From the NCBI GenBank assembly GCA_958427375.1, contig CAUABY010000072.1, positions 1-9,169 on the forward strand: a stretch of DNA of 9,169 bases, written 5' to 3'. This stretch comes from an uncultured Eubacteriales bacterium (GTDB lineage: Bacteria; Bacillota; Clostridia; Oscillospirales; Oscillospiraceae). The stretch's first letter is position 1; each line of letters starts with the position of its first letter. This document shows, one piece after another, positions 1 through 6,323 of this stretch. Under the pieces are notes generated by a model. That model was not told where the DNA came from. It searched no databases and saw only the letters and a program-made list of their open reading frames with translations. Both the position numbers and the translations under genes were made by a program.

Positions 1-260
1 GTGTACCTGACCTCCACGTCCGGGTGCGCCGCCGCCCATGCCATAATCTCCTCATAGCACTCGCTCCCGCTCACATCGACGCTCTTAAGCTCCGGGAGCA
101 TATCCAATTTCTCCGTCTCGCCCTCTTGCAAAATAAGCGCAATCTCGGTCTTGTCCACGGCCACGTCCTTGTGCGCAAAATCTACGCGCTGGGCACAGCC
201 AGTGAGCGCAAGCGCCGTCAGCGCCGCCGCAAGCGACAGGCCAAAAGCTCTCTTTCGCAT
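1..260 (-). CDS. Putative lipoprotein, N-terminal part (runs off left edge)
   Basis: Seen: an open frame on the minus strand reads from position 260 to the window edge without a stop. It begins with a charged MRKR, a hydrophobic stretch, and the lipobox LTGC with the cysteine at residue 22. This is a classic type II signal peptide, so the product should be a lipid-anchored exported protein. A GGGAGGG Shine-Dalgarno at 267-273 favours the ATG at 260 (7-nt spacing) over the adjacent in-frame ATG at 263 (4 nt). The mature part contains a segment reading LPELKSVDVSGSECYEEI, which resembles the short leucine-rich-repeat-like surface lipoproteins of gut Clostridia. That family assignment is tentative because only about 86 residues are visible. 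It is divergent from the SPFH operon and shares a 210-bp intergenic region with it. Confidence 0.75.
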   Translation of the reverse strand, partial: MRKRAFGLSLAAALTALALTGCAQRVDFAHKDVAVDKTEIALILQEGETEKLDMLPELKSVDVSGSECYEEIMAWAAAHPDVEVRY

Positions 261-317
261 CATTTTCCCTCCCGTAAACACAGCGTCAGCTGTTATGCAA
301 TACTTATATTTTTGAAT

Positions 318-346
318 AGTATAGCGCAGCCGCGGCAAAAAAACAA
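318..346 (-). promoter_or_regulatory. Probable sigma-A promoter of the lipoprotein gene
   Basis: On the minus strand a -35-like TTGTTT (346-341) and a -10 TATACT (323-318) are separated by 17 nt. Transcription would start near 311, leaving a leader of about 50 nt before the ATG at 260. The -35 box is weak, so this is a moderate call. Confidence 0.45.
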
Positions 347-367
347 CCGAGCACTGTTAAATTGTTC

Positions 368-397
368 TTGACATTGTTGATATCATTGTGATATCAT
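368..397 (+). promoter_or_regulatory. Promoter of the SPFH-RHH-YhfC operon
   Basis: A perfect -35 TTGACA (368-373) and a -10 TATCAT (392-397) are separated by 18 nt. The start site would be near 404, about 65 nt upstream of the ATG at 471. The -10 lies inside the second copy of a repeated operator-like element, so a protein bound there would block RNA polymerase. Confidence 0.65.
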
Positions 398-407
398 AAC
401 GATAGTA
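378..407 (+). promoter_or_regulatory. Candidate operator: TGATATCA repeats with 11-bp period
   Basis: The 8-bp palindrome TGATATCA occurs at 378-385 and 389-396. A degenerate third copy, CGATAGTA, lies at 400-407. The GATA cores start at 379, 390 and 401, so they fall on one face of the helix. The array covers the spacer, the -10 box and the start site of the operon promoter. Ribbon-helix-helix repressors such as Arc and MetJ bind tandem short sites, and Arc dimers sit about 11 bp apart. The RHH protein encoded in this operon is therefore the obvious candidate ligand (inference). Confidence 0.5.
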
Positions 408-470
408 AAAGCAAGCGTGTCCCATGCGCAGCGGCTTGCTTTGCCTGAATCAAAAAGGGAGGTTATTATA

Positions 471-1478
471 ATGACCGAAAAAGTTTTATCCAAAAATAAA
501 AACGGCATGGCGATGCTGATTTTGTTCATCGCGCTGTATGTGCTGGCAGTGCTGGCGACGATTACCGCGGGCTACCTCTACTTGGGCTTCCTTGTGGCGC
601 TGGGCGTTATCTATCTGTGCGTCGGCTGGATACCCTTCATGGGGCTCAAGGTTCTGCGCCCGCAGGAGGCGCTGGTGCTCACGCTCTTCGGGCGCTACGT
701 CGGTTCGCTCAAGGAGCCGGGTTTCTACTTCGTCAACCCCTTCTGCGTGGCCGTGAACCCCGCGGCTAAGACCAAGCTCAGCCAGAGCGGAGACGTCAAG
801 GAGGACAAGTCCGCGCTGGAAAAGATGCTTGCTTCCGGCACCAACCCCGCCGCGGAGACCGCGAGCAAGAAGATTTCCCTCAAGGTGATGACGCTCTCCA
901 ACTCCCGGCAGAAGGTCAATGACTGCCTCGGCAACCCCATTGAAATCGGCATCTCCGTCATGTGGCGCGTGACCGACACGGCCAAGGCGGTTTTCAACGT
1001 GGACAATTACAAGGAGTATCTCTCGCTCCAGTGTGACGGCGCACTGCGCGACATCGTGCGCATCTACCCGTATGACGTTGCGCCGAATGTGGACACCACG
1101 GGCGACGGCGTAGCGGATGAGGGCAGCCTGCGCGGCTCAAGCGAGCTTGTGGCGGCGCGCATCCGCGATGAGATTCAGAAGAAGGTGGACGAAGCGGGCA
1201 TTGAGATAATCGAGGCGCGTATCACCTACCTCGCATACGCGCCGGAGATTGCGGCCGCGATGCTCCAGCGCCAGCAGGCAAGCGCGGTTATAAACGCCCG
1301 CCGCCTGATTGTTGACGGCGCGGTCGGCATGGTGGAGATGGCGCTTGAGCGGCTGAAAGCTGACAATGTTATCGACCTCGACGAGGAGCGCAAGGCCGCG
1401 ATGGTCTCCAATCTTCTGGTCGTGCTCTGCGGCAGCCGCGAGGCCCAGCCCGTTGTCAACTCCGGAAGCATCTATTAA
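471..1478 (+). CDS. SPFH/band-7 (stomatin/prohibitin-like) membrane protein
   Basis: 335 aa. The start is set at ATG 471 by the Shine-Dalgarno GGGAGG at 457-462; an in-frame GTG at 417 has no such support. Two predicted TM helices (about 13-34 and 37-56) form an N-terminal hairpin. The SPFH domain begins at about residue 61 (VLRPQEALVL, then LFGRYVG and PGFYFVNPF) and runs to about 255. A helical segment follows with the family-typical AAAMLQRQQASAV (261-273) and INARRLIVDGAVGMVEMAL (274-292), ending in VVLCGSREAQPVVNSGSIY. SPFH proteins oligomerise on membranes, organise microdomains and often scaffold membrane proteases. This C-terminus matches the Firmicutes SPFH subfamily that I recall lying next to Arc-like genes. 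An acidic loop, DTTGDGVADE (208-217), looks like an insertion. It is the first gene of the operon; the RHH gene begins 2 nt after its stop, and an intramembrane protease gene follows. Confidence 0.9.
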   Translation: MTEKVLSKNKNGMAMLILFIALYVLAVLATITAGYLYLGFLVALGVIYLCVGWIPFMGLKVLRPQEALVLTLFGRYVGSLKEPGFYFVNPFCVAVNPAAKTKLSQSGDVKEDKSALEKMLASGTNPAAETASKKISLKVMTLSNSRQKVNDCLGNPIEIGISVMWRVTDTAKAVFNVDNYKEYLSLQCDGALRDIVRIYPYDVAPNVDTTGDGVADEGSLRGSSELVAARIRDEIQKKVDEAGIEIIEARITYLAYAPEIAAAMLQRQQASAVINARRLIVDGAVGMVEMALERLKADNVIDLDEERKAAMVSNLLVVLCGSREAQPVVNSGSIY

Positions 1479-1480
1479 TC

Positions 1481-1681
1481 GTGGCAGCAGGTGAAAAAAA
1501 GCAGGTGCCTTTGCGCCTGTCGGCGACATTGTACAACGCCATCGCGGCCTGGGCGGAGGACGATTTCCGCTCGGTCAACGGGCAGATTGAGTATCTGCTG
1601 ACCGAGTGTGTCCGCCAGCGCAGGAAAAACGGCTCGCCCCGGCCGGAAGAGCTTGACGTGCCGCCGGAGCTGGACATATAA
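1481..1681 (+). CDS. Arc-like ribbon-helix-helix DNA-binding protein
   Basis: 66 aa with a GTG start 2 nt after the SPFH stop, so translation is probably coupled; no strong Shine-Dalgarno precedes it, and an in-frame GTG at 1505 is a less likely start. The fold can be read as a beta strand QVPLRLS (8-14), helix A ATLYNAIAAWAEDDF (15-29), the turn RSVNGQ and helix B IEYLLTECVRQRR (36-48). This is the Arc/MetJ/CopG arrangement, which dimerises and puts the strand into the DNA major groove. A short acidic Pro-rich tail (52-66) follows. No toxin gene adjoins it, so an antitoxin role is not supported. The likely role is regulating its own operon through the GATA-core repeats at 378-407, or acting as an adaptor for the SPFH protein. 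Both are inferences. Confidence 0.8.
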   Translation: MAAGEKKQVPLRLSATLYNAIAAWAEDDFRSVNGQIEYLLTECVRQRRKNGSPRPEELDVPPELDI

Positions 1682-1709
1682 CTTTATATAGCTGCTGAGA
1701 GCTGTCAGA

Positions 1710-1802
1710 ATGCGGCACATGCCCGGCTTCCGGCGGCTGAAGACCCTGTATATCAAAACCGGGTTAAGATCCTGCGGGCTTAAAGCCCCGCGGAAAGGAT
1801 AA
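1710..1802 (+). CDS. Possible 30-codon basic leader peptide ahead of the YhfC gene
   Basis: A short frame starts at ATG 1710, encodes 30 residues rich in Arg, Lys and Gly (starts MRHMPGFRRLKTLYIKTG) and stops at 1802, only 7 nt before the YhfC ATG. A second in-frame ATG lies at 1719. The upstream Shine-Dalgarno is poor (GAGAG-like). The frame fills most of the 128-nt gap between the RHH and protease genes and overlaps the hairpin at 1774-1791. It could be a translational-coupling leader or a chance frame. I recognise no family. Confidence 0.2.
   Translation: MRHMPGFRRLKTLYIKTGLRSCGLKAPRKG
1774..1791 (+). promoter_or_regulatory. Hairpin just upstream of the YhfC ribosome-binding site
   Basis: GCGGG (1774-1778) pairs with CCCGC (1787-1791), extended by a C-G pair with one bulged C and a TTAAA loop. 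No T-tract follows, so it is not a terminator. It ends 3 nt before the AAAGGA Shine-Dalgarno (1794-1799) and could modulate translation or RNA stability of the protease gene. Confidence 0.35.
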
Positions 1803-1809
1803 TTGGACA

Positions 1810-2658
1810 ATGATGACGACAACTATGACAACGATGCTTGAAGCTGTCACCCCTGTGCCGACCGCGACGATGATTGGCCTGTACTTCTCGCTGTGCATAG
1901 CCTTTGGCCTGCCGGTATTCCTTGCAATTTTTGTGCGCAGGAAGCTGAAATCCAAGGTGTGGCCGGTTTTTCTGGGCGCGGCGGTGTTCCTCGTGTTTGC
2001 GATGCTGCTTGAGCAGGCCATACACATGCTGGTGCTGCGCGGTGATTTTGGCACGAAAATCATGGGCTCGCCGGTGCTGTACGGGCTGTACGGCGGGCTG
2101 ATGGCGGCGCTCTTTGAGGAGAGCGGGCGCTATATCGCCATGCGCTATGTCATGCGCCGCTCGCTGAATAAGGAAAACGCCCTCATGTACGGCGTCGGCC
2201 ACGGCGGCATAGAGGCCATTTTGATAGTCGGCCTGAGCTACTTTTCCAATATCGCGGTTGCGGCGATGATAAATAACGGCGATATCGCGCAGTTTTTCAT
2301 CGGCATGGACGAGGCGACCGCGCAGACCATGTATCAGCAGATTGCCCCGCTGTGGCAGGGGCCGTCGTATATGTTTTACATGGCGGGCATTGAGCGCGTA
2401 GGCGCGGTTGCCCTGCATATCTGCCTTTCATATCTTGTCTACCGCGCGATAGACGATGTGGACTGGGCGTTTTTCGCGCTGGCTTTCGGCGCGCACTTCG
2501 CGGTAGACTTCATCGCGGCGGTGCTGTCACAAAGCGGCGTAAACATGATAGTGATAGAGCTCGTGGTGCTCGCGCTTGCCGCCGGGCTGGTGGTGATGGT
2601 GCGGCGCTTCTGGAAGCAGGAAGTGGAGTACGAAAAGCACCTCAAAGCGCAGGAATAA
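1810..2658 (+). CDS. YhfC-family glutamic-type intramembrane protease
   Basis: 282 aa, about 7-8 hydrophobic segments (e.g. 20-42, 51-70, 88-103, 185-210, 217-240, 245-265), so an integral membrane protein. The start at ATG 1810 (second ATG 1813) is preceded by AAAGGA at 1794-1799. Motifs of the YhfC/PrsW/CAAX-protease superfamily are in the expected order: EESGRY (103-108), GHGGIEA (130-136, HxxxE), a membrane-embedded histidine in ALHICLSY (201-208), and HFAVD (229-233, HxxxD). These glutamate and histidine residues form the active site in related glutamic intramembrane proteases. The YhfC branch has no well-established substrate. The gene lies 128 nt after the RHH gene with no promoter or terminator visible between, so it is probably co-transcribed. 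SPFH proteins often control membrane proteases, so a functional link is plausible (inference). Confidence 0.85.
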   Translation: MMTTTMTTMLEAVTPVPTATMIGLYFSLCIAFGLPVFLAIFVRRKLKSKVWPVFLGAAVFLVFAMLLEQAIHMLVLRGDFGTKIMGSPVLYGLYGGLMAALFEESGRYIAMRYVMRRSLNKENALMYGVGHGGIEAILIVGLSYFSNIAVAAMINNGDIAQFFIGMDEATAQTMYQQIAPLWQGPSYMFYMAGIERVGAVALHICLSYLVYRAIDDVDWAFFALAFGAHFAVDFIAAVLSQSGVNMIVIELVVLALAAGLVVMVRRFWKQEVEYEKHLKAQE

Positions 2659-2672
2659 AGAATATAAAAAAT

Positions 2673-2698
2673 ATCCCGTCCGGTTCTCCGGGCGGGAT
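2673..2698. terminator. Bidirectional terminator between convergent genes
   Basis: An 11-bp stem ATCCCGTCCGG / CCGGGCGGGAT (one G-T pair) with loop TTCT. On the minus strand the stem is followed by ATTTTTTATATT, a good T-tract, so it terminates the small membrane protein gene strongly. On the plus strand the tail is AAAACTTTAAC, weaker, but it can still end the YhfC operon. Confidence 0.85.
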
Positions 2699-2704
2699 AA
2701 AACT

Positions 2705-2947
2705 TTAACTGAACATTTTCATCTTCACAAGTACGAGCGCGCAGGCGAGGAAAACTTCTAACAGGATGAGTATAAGACCCTTTACGGTCTCGCGGCTGAC
2801 AAAATCGCGCATGGAGTCATCATCTTTGTACTTCTTGCGCAGGCGGATGTTGTCAATATTAATGCTGATGCAGAAAACGCCCACCAGCAGCATCGCCAGA
2901 AGAATGCCGAGCGCTATTATCAGGCCGTAAATTTCAATGTCTAACAT
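2705..2947 (-). CDS. Small two-TM membrane protein, unknown function
   Basis: 80 aa. The start is set at ATG 2947 because GAGG lies 8 nt upstream; an upstream in-frame ATG at 3010 has no Shine-Dalgarno support. Two hydrophobic helices (about 7-29 and 56-76) flank a highly charged loop containing NIRLRKKYKDDDSMRDF, which by the positive-inside rule should be cytoplasmic, with both ends outside. No catalytic motif or known family is recognised. It lies 130 nt downstream of pncB on the same strand and is closed by the terminator at 2673-2698, so it may be read from the pncB promoter. The intervening DNA holds a GC-rich hairpin but no clear promoter. Confidence 0.7.
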   Translation of the reverse strand: MLDIEIYGLIIALGILLAMLLVGVFCISINIDNIRLRKKYKDDDSMRDFVSRETVKGLILILLEVFLACALVLVKMKMFS

Positions 2948-2973
2948 TTGCTTAACCTCATTTAAGTATGGTG

Positions 2974-2992
2974 CGCCGGAGCGCGTCCGGCG
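2974..2992 (-). other. GC-rich hairpin between pncB and the small membrane gene
   Basis: CGCCGGA (2974-2980) and TCCGGCG (2986-2992) form a perfect 7-bp stem with loop GCGCG. No T-run follows on the minus strand, so it is not a typical terminator. It may protect the 3' end of pncB mRNA or partly separate expression of the two genes. Confidence 0.4.
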
Positions 2993-3077
2993 GAATATAT
3001 GATACAACATTCCGCCGCGCTTGTCCAGCTATTTTGACGCGCCGCGCATTCGCGCACATCCCGGCTCAAAAGCGCCC

Positions 3078-4535
<1,458 letters not shown>

Positions 4536-4615
4536 ACTAATCTCCTCTTTTACATAAGCGGCGCGGAGTGTGCCCGCGCGCGTTTATTTTTGTTGGTATT
4601 ATACTCGTAAACATT

Positions 4616-4644
4616 ATTATATCTTCTGCACGAAACAAACGCAA
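4616..4644 (-). promoter_or_regulatory. Probable pncB promoter
   Basis: On the minus strand a perfect -10 TATAAT (4621-4616) lies 17 nt from the -35 TTGCGT (4644-4639). The expected start near 4609 gives a leader of about 75 nt. A second TATAAT at 4603-4598 has no partner -35. Confidence 0.55.
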
Positions 4645-4647
4645 GCA

Positions 4648-4682
4648 ATTTGTCTATTATGTTATAGCATCGGCAGACAAAT
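4648..4682. promoter_or_regulatory. Inverted repeat between the divergent promoters
   Basis: ATTTGTCT (4648-4655) and AGACAAAT (4675-4682) are perfect 8-bp inverted arms with a 19-nt spacer. The element is just upstream of the pncB -35 and 20 bp from the -35 of the kinase gene, a good place for a shared regulator. An NAD-responsive repressor such as NiaR is possible for pncB, but I cannot match a known consensus with certainty. Confidence 0.35.
4665..4680 (+). repeat. 16-bp repeat, copy 1
   Basis: TAGCATCGGCAGACAA is repeated exactly at 9076-9091 downstream of tcdA. Allowing a 2-nt gap, the similarity extends left over a further ATGT. It overlaps the right arm of the inverted repeat at 4648-4682. 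Confidence 0.5.
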
Positions 4683-4701
4683 ATAAAATAATTTGTTTCA
4701 G

Positions 4702-4730
4702 TTGACTTTGCGGCAAAATTAGTATATGCT
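4702..4730 (+). promoter_or_regulatory. Promoter of the galactokinase-like gene
   Basis: A -35 TTGACT (4702-4707) and a -10 TATGCT (4725-4730) are spaced 17 nt apart. The start near 4737 leaves a leader of about 44 nt. TGTTTCAG (4694-4701) and CTGAAACA (4760-4767) form an inverted repeat around the promoter, the second arm abutting the Shine-Dalgarno. Confidence 0.6.
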
Positions 4731-4780
4731 GATATATGTAGAAAATCAGCCTGTATTTGCTGAAACAGGAAGGAATAGCT

Positions 4781-5860
4781 GTGAAAACTAAGCTTTTTGT
4801 ACCCGGCAGAATAGAGCTGGCCGGTAATCATACAGACCATCAGAAAGGGCGCACGCTGGCCTCGGCCATACACCTCGGCCTCTTCGCGGAGGCGGAGGCG
4901 AACGAAAGCGGCGTCATACATATCGACTCGGAGGGCTTCAAGCCCTTTGACGTGCAGCTTCAGCACATGAGCGTGCGCACCTGGGAGTTTGGCACGCCGA
5001 AATCGCTCGTGCGCGGCATGGCGGCGGCGTATAAGGAACTGGGGCTCAATGTCGGCGGCTTTACGGCGAGGGTTCGCTCAACGCTGCCCATCGGCTCAGG
5101 GCTGAGCTCGTCGGCGGCGTTCGCGGTGCTGACAGGCCGCATTCTCAGCGAGCTTTATAATAACGGTGAAGTGCCGCCCATCGTTATAGCGCGCGCCGGG
5201 CAGCAGGAGGAGAACAGCTACTTCGGCAAGCCTGTCGGCCTCACGAGCCACTTGGCCTGCGCGATGGGGCACACGCTCTACGCGGATCTGAAAACCAGCG
5301 AGATTGAGCCCTTGCGCGCCGACTTCACGGCGATGGGGCTGATAATGTGTCTTACGAATACCGGCGGCAGCCACGCGGGGCTTGACACCTCGTACGCGCG
5401 CATCCCGGCGGACATGGTATATATCGCCAACCTCTTTGACAAGGGTCTGCTGTCGGACGTTGACCCGGAGGAGTTCTACAAAAAGGGCTGGGACGCGTCG
5501 AACCGGCCTGTGCGCCGCGCGATGCACTTTTTCGGCGAGAATGAGCGCGTGCCGAAGATGCGCGACGCCCTCAAGGCGGCGGACGGCGCGGAGTATATGC
5601 GGCTGATGAACGAGTCGGGGCGCTCTTCCGAGCAGCTTTTGACGAACATCGTCACCAGCGCCACGGGCGACACCAAGCTTGAGCAGGGCCTGGAGCTGAG
5701 CGCGCGGCTTTTGGAAGGCAAGGGCGCGTGGCGCGTACACGGCGGGGGCTTTGCCGGCGGTGTGCAGGCGCTCATGCCAATGGACTGCTTTGAGGATTAT
5801 CGCCGCGGCATGGAAGCGGAGTTCGGCGAGGGCAGCTGCATAGTTGTCAACCTCGTGTGA
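4781..5860 (+). CDS. Galactokinase-like GHMP kinase with altered catalytic motif
   Basis: 359 aa from GTG 4781, chosen for the GGAAGGA Shine-Dalgarno 6 nt upstream; an in-frame TTG at 4757 is less likely. Galactokinases phosphorylate C1 of galactose with ATP. The three signature regions are present: PGRIELAGNHTDHQKG (8-23), the ATP-binding PIGSGLSSSAAF (103-114) and GAWRVHGGGFAGG (315-327). Other clostridial GalK features are TNTGGSHAGLD (192-202), RAMHFFGENERV (246-257) and MNESGRSSEQL (276-286). Two departures stand out. The usual GEHTDY reads GNHTDH, as I recall for clostridial relatives. The segment after ENSYFGKPVGL, where galactokinases carry MDQ with the catalytic aspartate, reads TSH (155-157). 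The frame is intact and long, so it is not a pseudogene by sequence. No galT, galE or sugar transporter lies nearby. It may be an inactive paralogue, a regulator, or a kinase of altered substrate. Confidence 0.8.
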   Translation: MKTKLFVPGRIELAGNHTDHQKGRTLASAIHLGLFAEAEANESGVIHIDSEGFKPFDVQLQHMSVRTWEFGTPKSLVRGMAAAYKELGLNVGGFTARVRSTLPIGSGLSSSAAFAVLTGRILSELYNNGEVPPIVIARAGQQEENSYFGKPVGLTSHLACAMGHTLYADLKTSEIEPLRADFTAMGLIMCLTNTGGSHAGLDTSYARIPADMVYIANLFDKGLLSDVDPEEFYKKGWDASNRPVRRAMHFFGENERVPKMRDALKAADGAEYMRLMNESGRSSEQLLTNIVTSATGDTKLEQGLELSARLLEGKGAWRVHGGGFAGGVQALMPMDCFEDYRRGMEAEFGEGSCIVVNLV

Positions 5861-5934
5861 TATAGAATTCCCGCAAGGCTGCGCTGCATAACGCATGCAT
5901 ATAATATAATAGTAGAGAGTATAGAGCTGAGCAG

Positions 5935-5956
5935 GCCCGTGTCGGGAGACACGGGC
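5935..5956 (+). terminator. Hairpin downstream of the kinase gene
   Basis: A perfect 9-bp stem GCCCGTGTC / GACACGGGC with loop GGGA begins 74 nt after the kinase stop. The following TTGTGAG is only weakly T-rich, so it is a modest terminator candidate and may instead be the left edge of the structured repeat. Confidence 0.45.
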
Positions 5957-6032
5957 TTGTGAGACTGTCAAAAAACCATGCCGCAATGCAAAGAAAACAG
6001 AGCAGCAGGGGAGCTTGAGGGGTAGCGAAGCG

Positions 6033-6081
6033 GCGGCGCGGGAGTGAATGATATGCCGGTGGCATATCAGAGCCGCGCCGT
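6033..6081. other. Nested hairpin in the structured repeat
   Basis: The inner stem TGATATGCC (6049-6057) / GGCATATCA (6061-6069) is 9 bp perfect with loop GGT. It sits inside an outer stem, CGGCGCGG (6034-6041) / CCGCGCCG (6073-6080), 8 bp perfect plus a G-T pair. Either strand could form a long cruciform or RNA stem. Confidence 0.6.
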
Positions 6082-6132
6082 GACCGAGCCGCAGCGAGAA
6101 AAGGCCCGCCTCAAATACAATAAACCGCCGCA

Positions 6133-6159
6133 GAAAAGCCTTGAAAATCAAGGCTTTTC
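6133..6159. terminator. 12-bp hairpin, bidirectional terminator-like
   Basis: GAAAAGCCTTGA (6133-6144) and TCAAGGCTTTTC (6148-6159) form a perfect stem with loop AAA. The A/T tracts lie in the stem base, so either strand ends in a T-run, as in bidirectional intrinsic terminators. Confidence 0.5.
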
Positions 6160-6169
6160 GGGCGAAGCT

Positions 6170-6192
6170 GCATTTTGATACTATCAAAATGC
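6170..6192. other. AT-rich palindrome in the structured repeat
   Basis: GCATTTTGATA (6170-6180) and TATCAAAATGC (6182-6192) are perfect inverted arms around one base; as RNA the loop would be TACTA with a 9-bp stem. Confidence 0.5.
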
Positions 6193-6207
6193 TCGGCGGC
6201 TGAAGCG

Positions 6208-6237
6208 GTCAAAAAAGTCAAAAAAGACTTTTTTGAC
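6208..6237. terminator. 12-bp hairpin, terminator-like, conserved in second copy
   Basis: GTCAAAAAAGTC (6208-6219) and GACTTTTTTGAC (6226-6237) pair perfectly with a six-A loop. The related hairpin at 9122-9152 keeps the outer stem but has a different loop. Confidence 0.6.
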
Positions 6238-6243
6238 AAGCTG

Positions 6244-6273
6244 AGCGGAGTACTTAAAACAAAGTACTCCGCT
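6244..6273 (+). terminator. Strong intrinsic terminator
   Basis: AGCGGAGTACTT (6244-6255) and AAGTACTCCGCT (6262-6273) form a perfect 12-bp stem with loop AAAACA, followed by ATTTTTA. This is the best plus-strand terminator between the kinase gene and the foldase gene. Confidence 0.75.
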
Positions 6274-6281
6274 ATTTTTAA

Positions 6282-6312
6282 CGGATGGCGGCGGCAGACG
6301 CCGCGCAATCCG
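6282..6312. other. GC-rich hairpin
   Basis: CGGAT (6282-6286) pairs with ATCCG (6308-6312), and GCGGCG (6288-6293) with CGCCGC (6299-6304), around loop GCAGA, giving 11 bp with one small internal loop. On the minus strand it lies 11 nt after the stop of the micro-ORF at 6324-6386 and is followed by TTAAAAA, so it could help end that transcript. Confidence 0.5.
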
Positions 6313-6323
6313 GTGAGCTGGTT

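Larger units (their letters stand above)
5966..6238. repeat. Structured dispersed repeat element with 10-bp inverted ends
   Basis: The 273-bp segment is bounded by TGTCAAAAAA (5966-5975) and TTTTTTGACA (6229-6238). It contains at least four internal hairpins, listed separately, and no credible gene. Part of it (6191-6244) recurs inverted at 9115-9169. Non-coding, internally palindromic and multicopy, it looks like a MITE- or BIME-like repeat. No target-site duplication is visible, so a transposition origin is unproven. Flanking hairpins at 5935-5956, 6244-6273 and 6282-6312 may belong to the same unit. Confidence 0.6.

Noticed and set aside
417..470. Upstream GTG start of the SPFH gene
   Set aside because: It would add 18 residues before the two TM helices and has no Shine-Dalgarno, while ATG 471 has GGGAGG at 8-nt spacing.
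1481..1681. Antitoxin of a type II toxin-antitoxin pair
   Set aside because: Ribbon-helix-helix proteins are often antitoxins, but neither neighbour looks like a toxin: the upstream gene is SPFH and the downstream one a multi-pass protease.
4536..4640. Riboswitch in the pncB leader
   Set aside because: The leader is short (about 75 nt) and AT-rich, and I see no recognisable aptamer core or terminator switch.
5900..5910. Overlapping TATAAT boxes as a promoter for a structured RNA
   Set aside because: Two TATAAT hexamers overlap here, but neither has a -35-like hexamer at 16-18 nt; AT-rich chance matches are likely.
5096..6187. A 363-codon minus-strand open frame running from the structured repeat into the kinase gene
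   Set aside because: It is antisense to the kinase and reads through hairpin arms of the repeat. It is Ala, Arg and His rich and has no Shine-Dalgarno or domain.
5935..6312. CRISPR array
   Set aside because: The palindromes differ from each other in sequence and length; there is no regularly spaced direct repeat with unique spacers and no cas gene.
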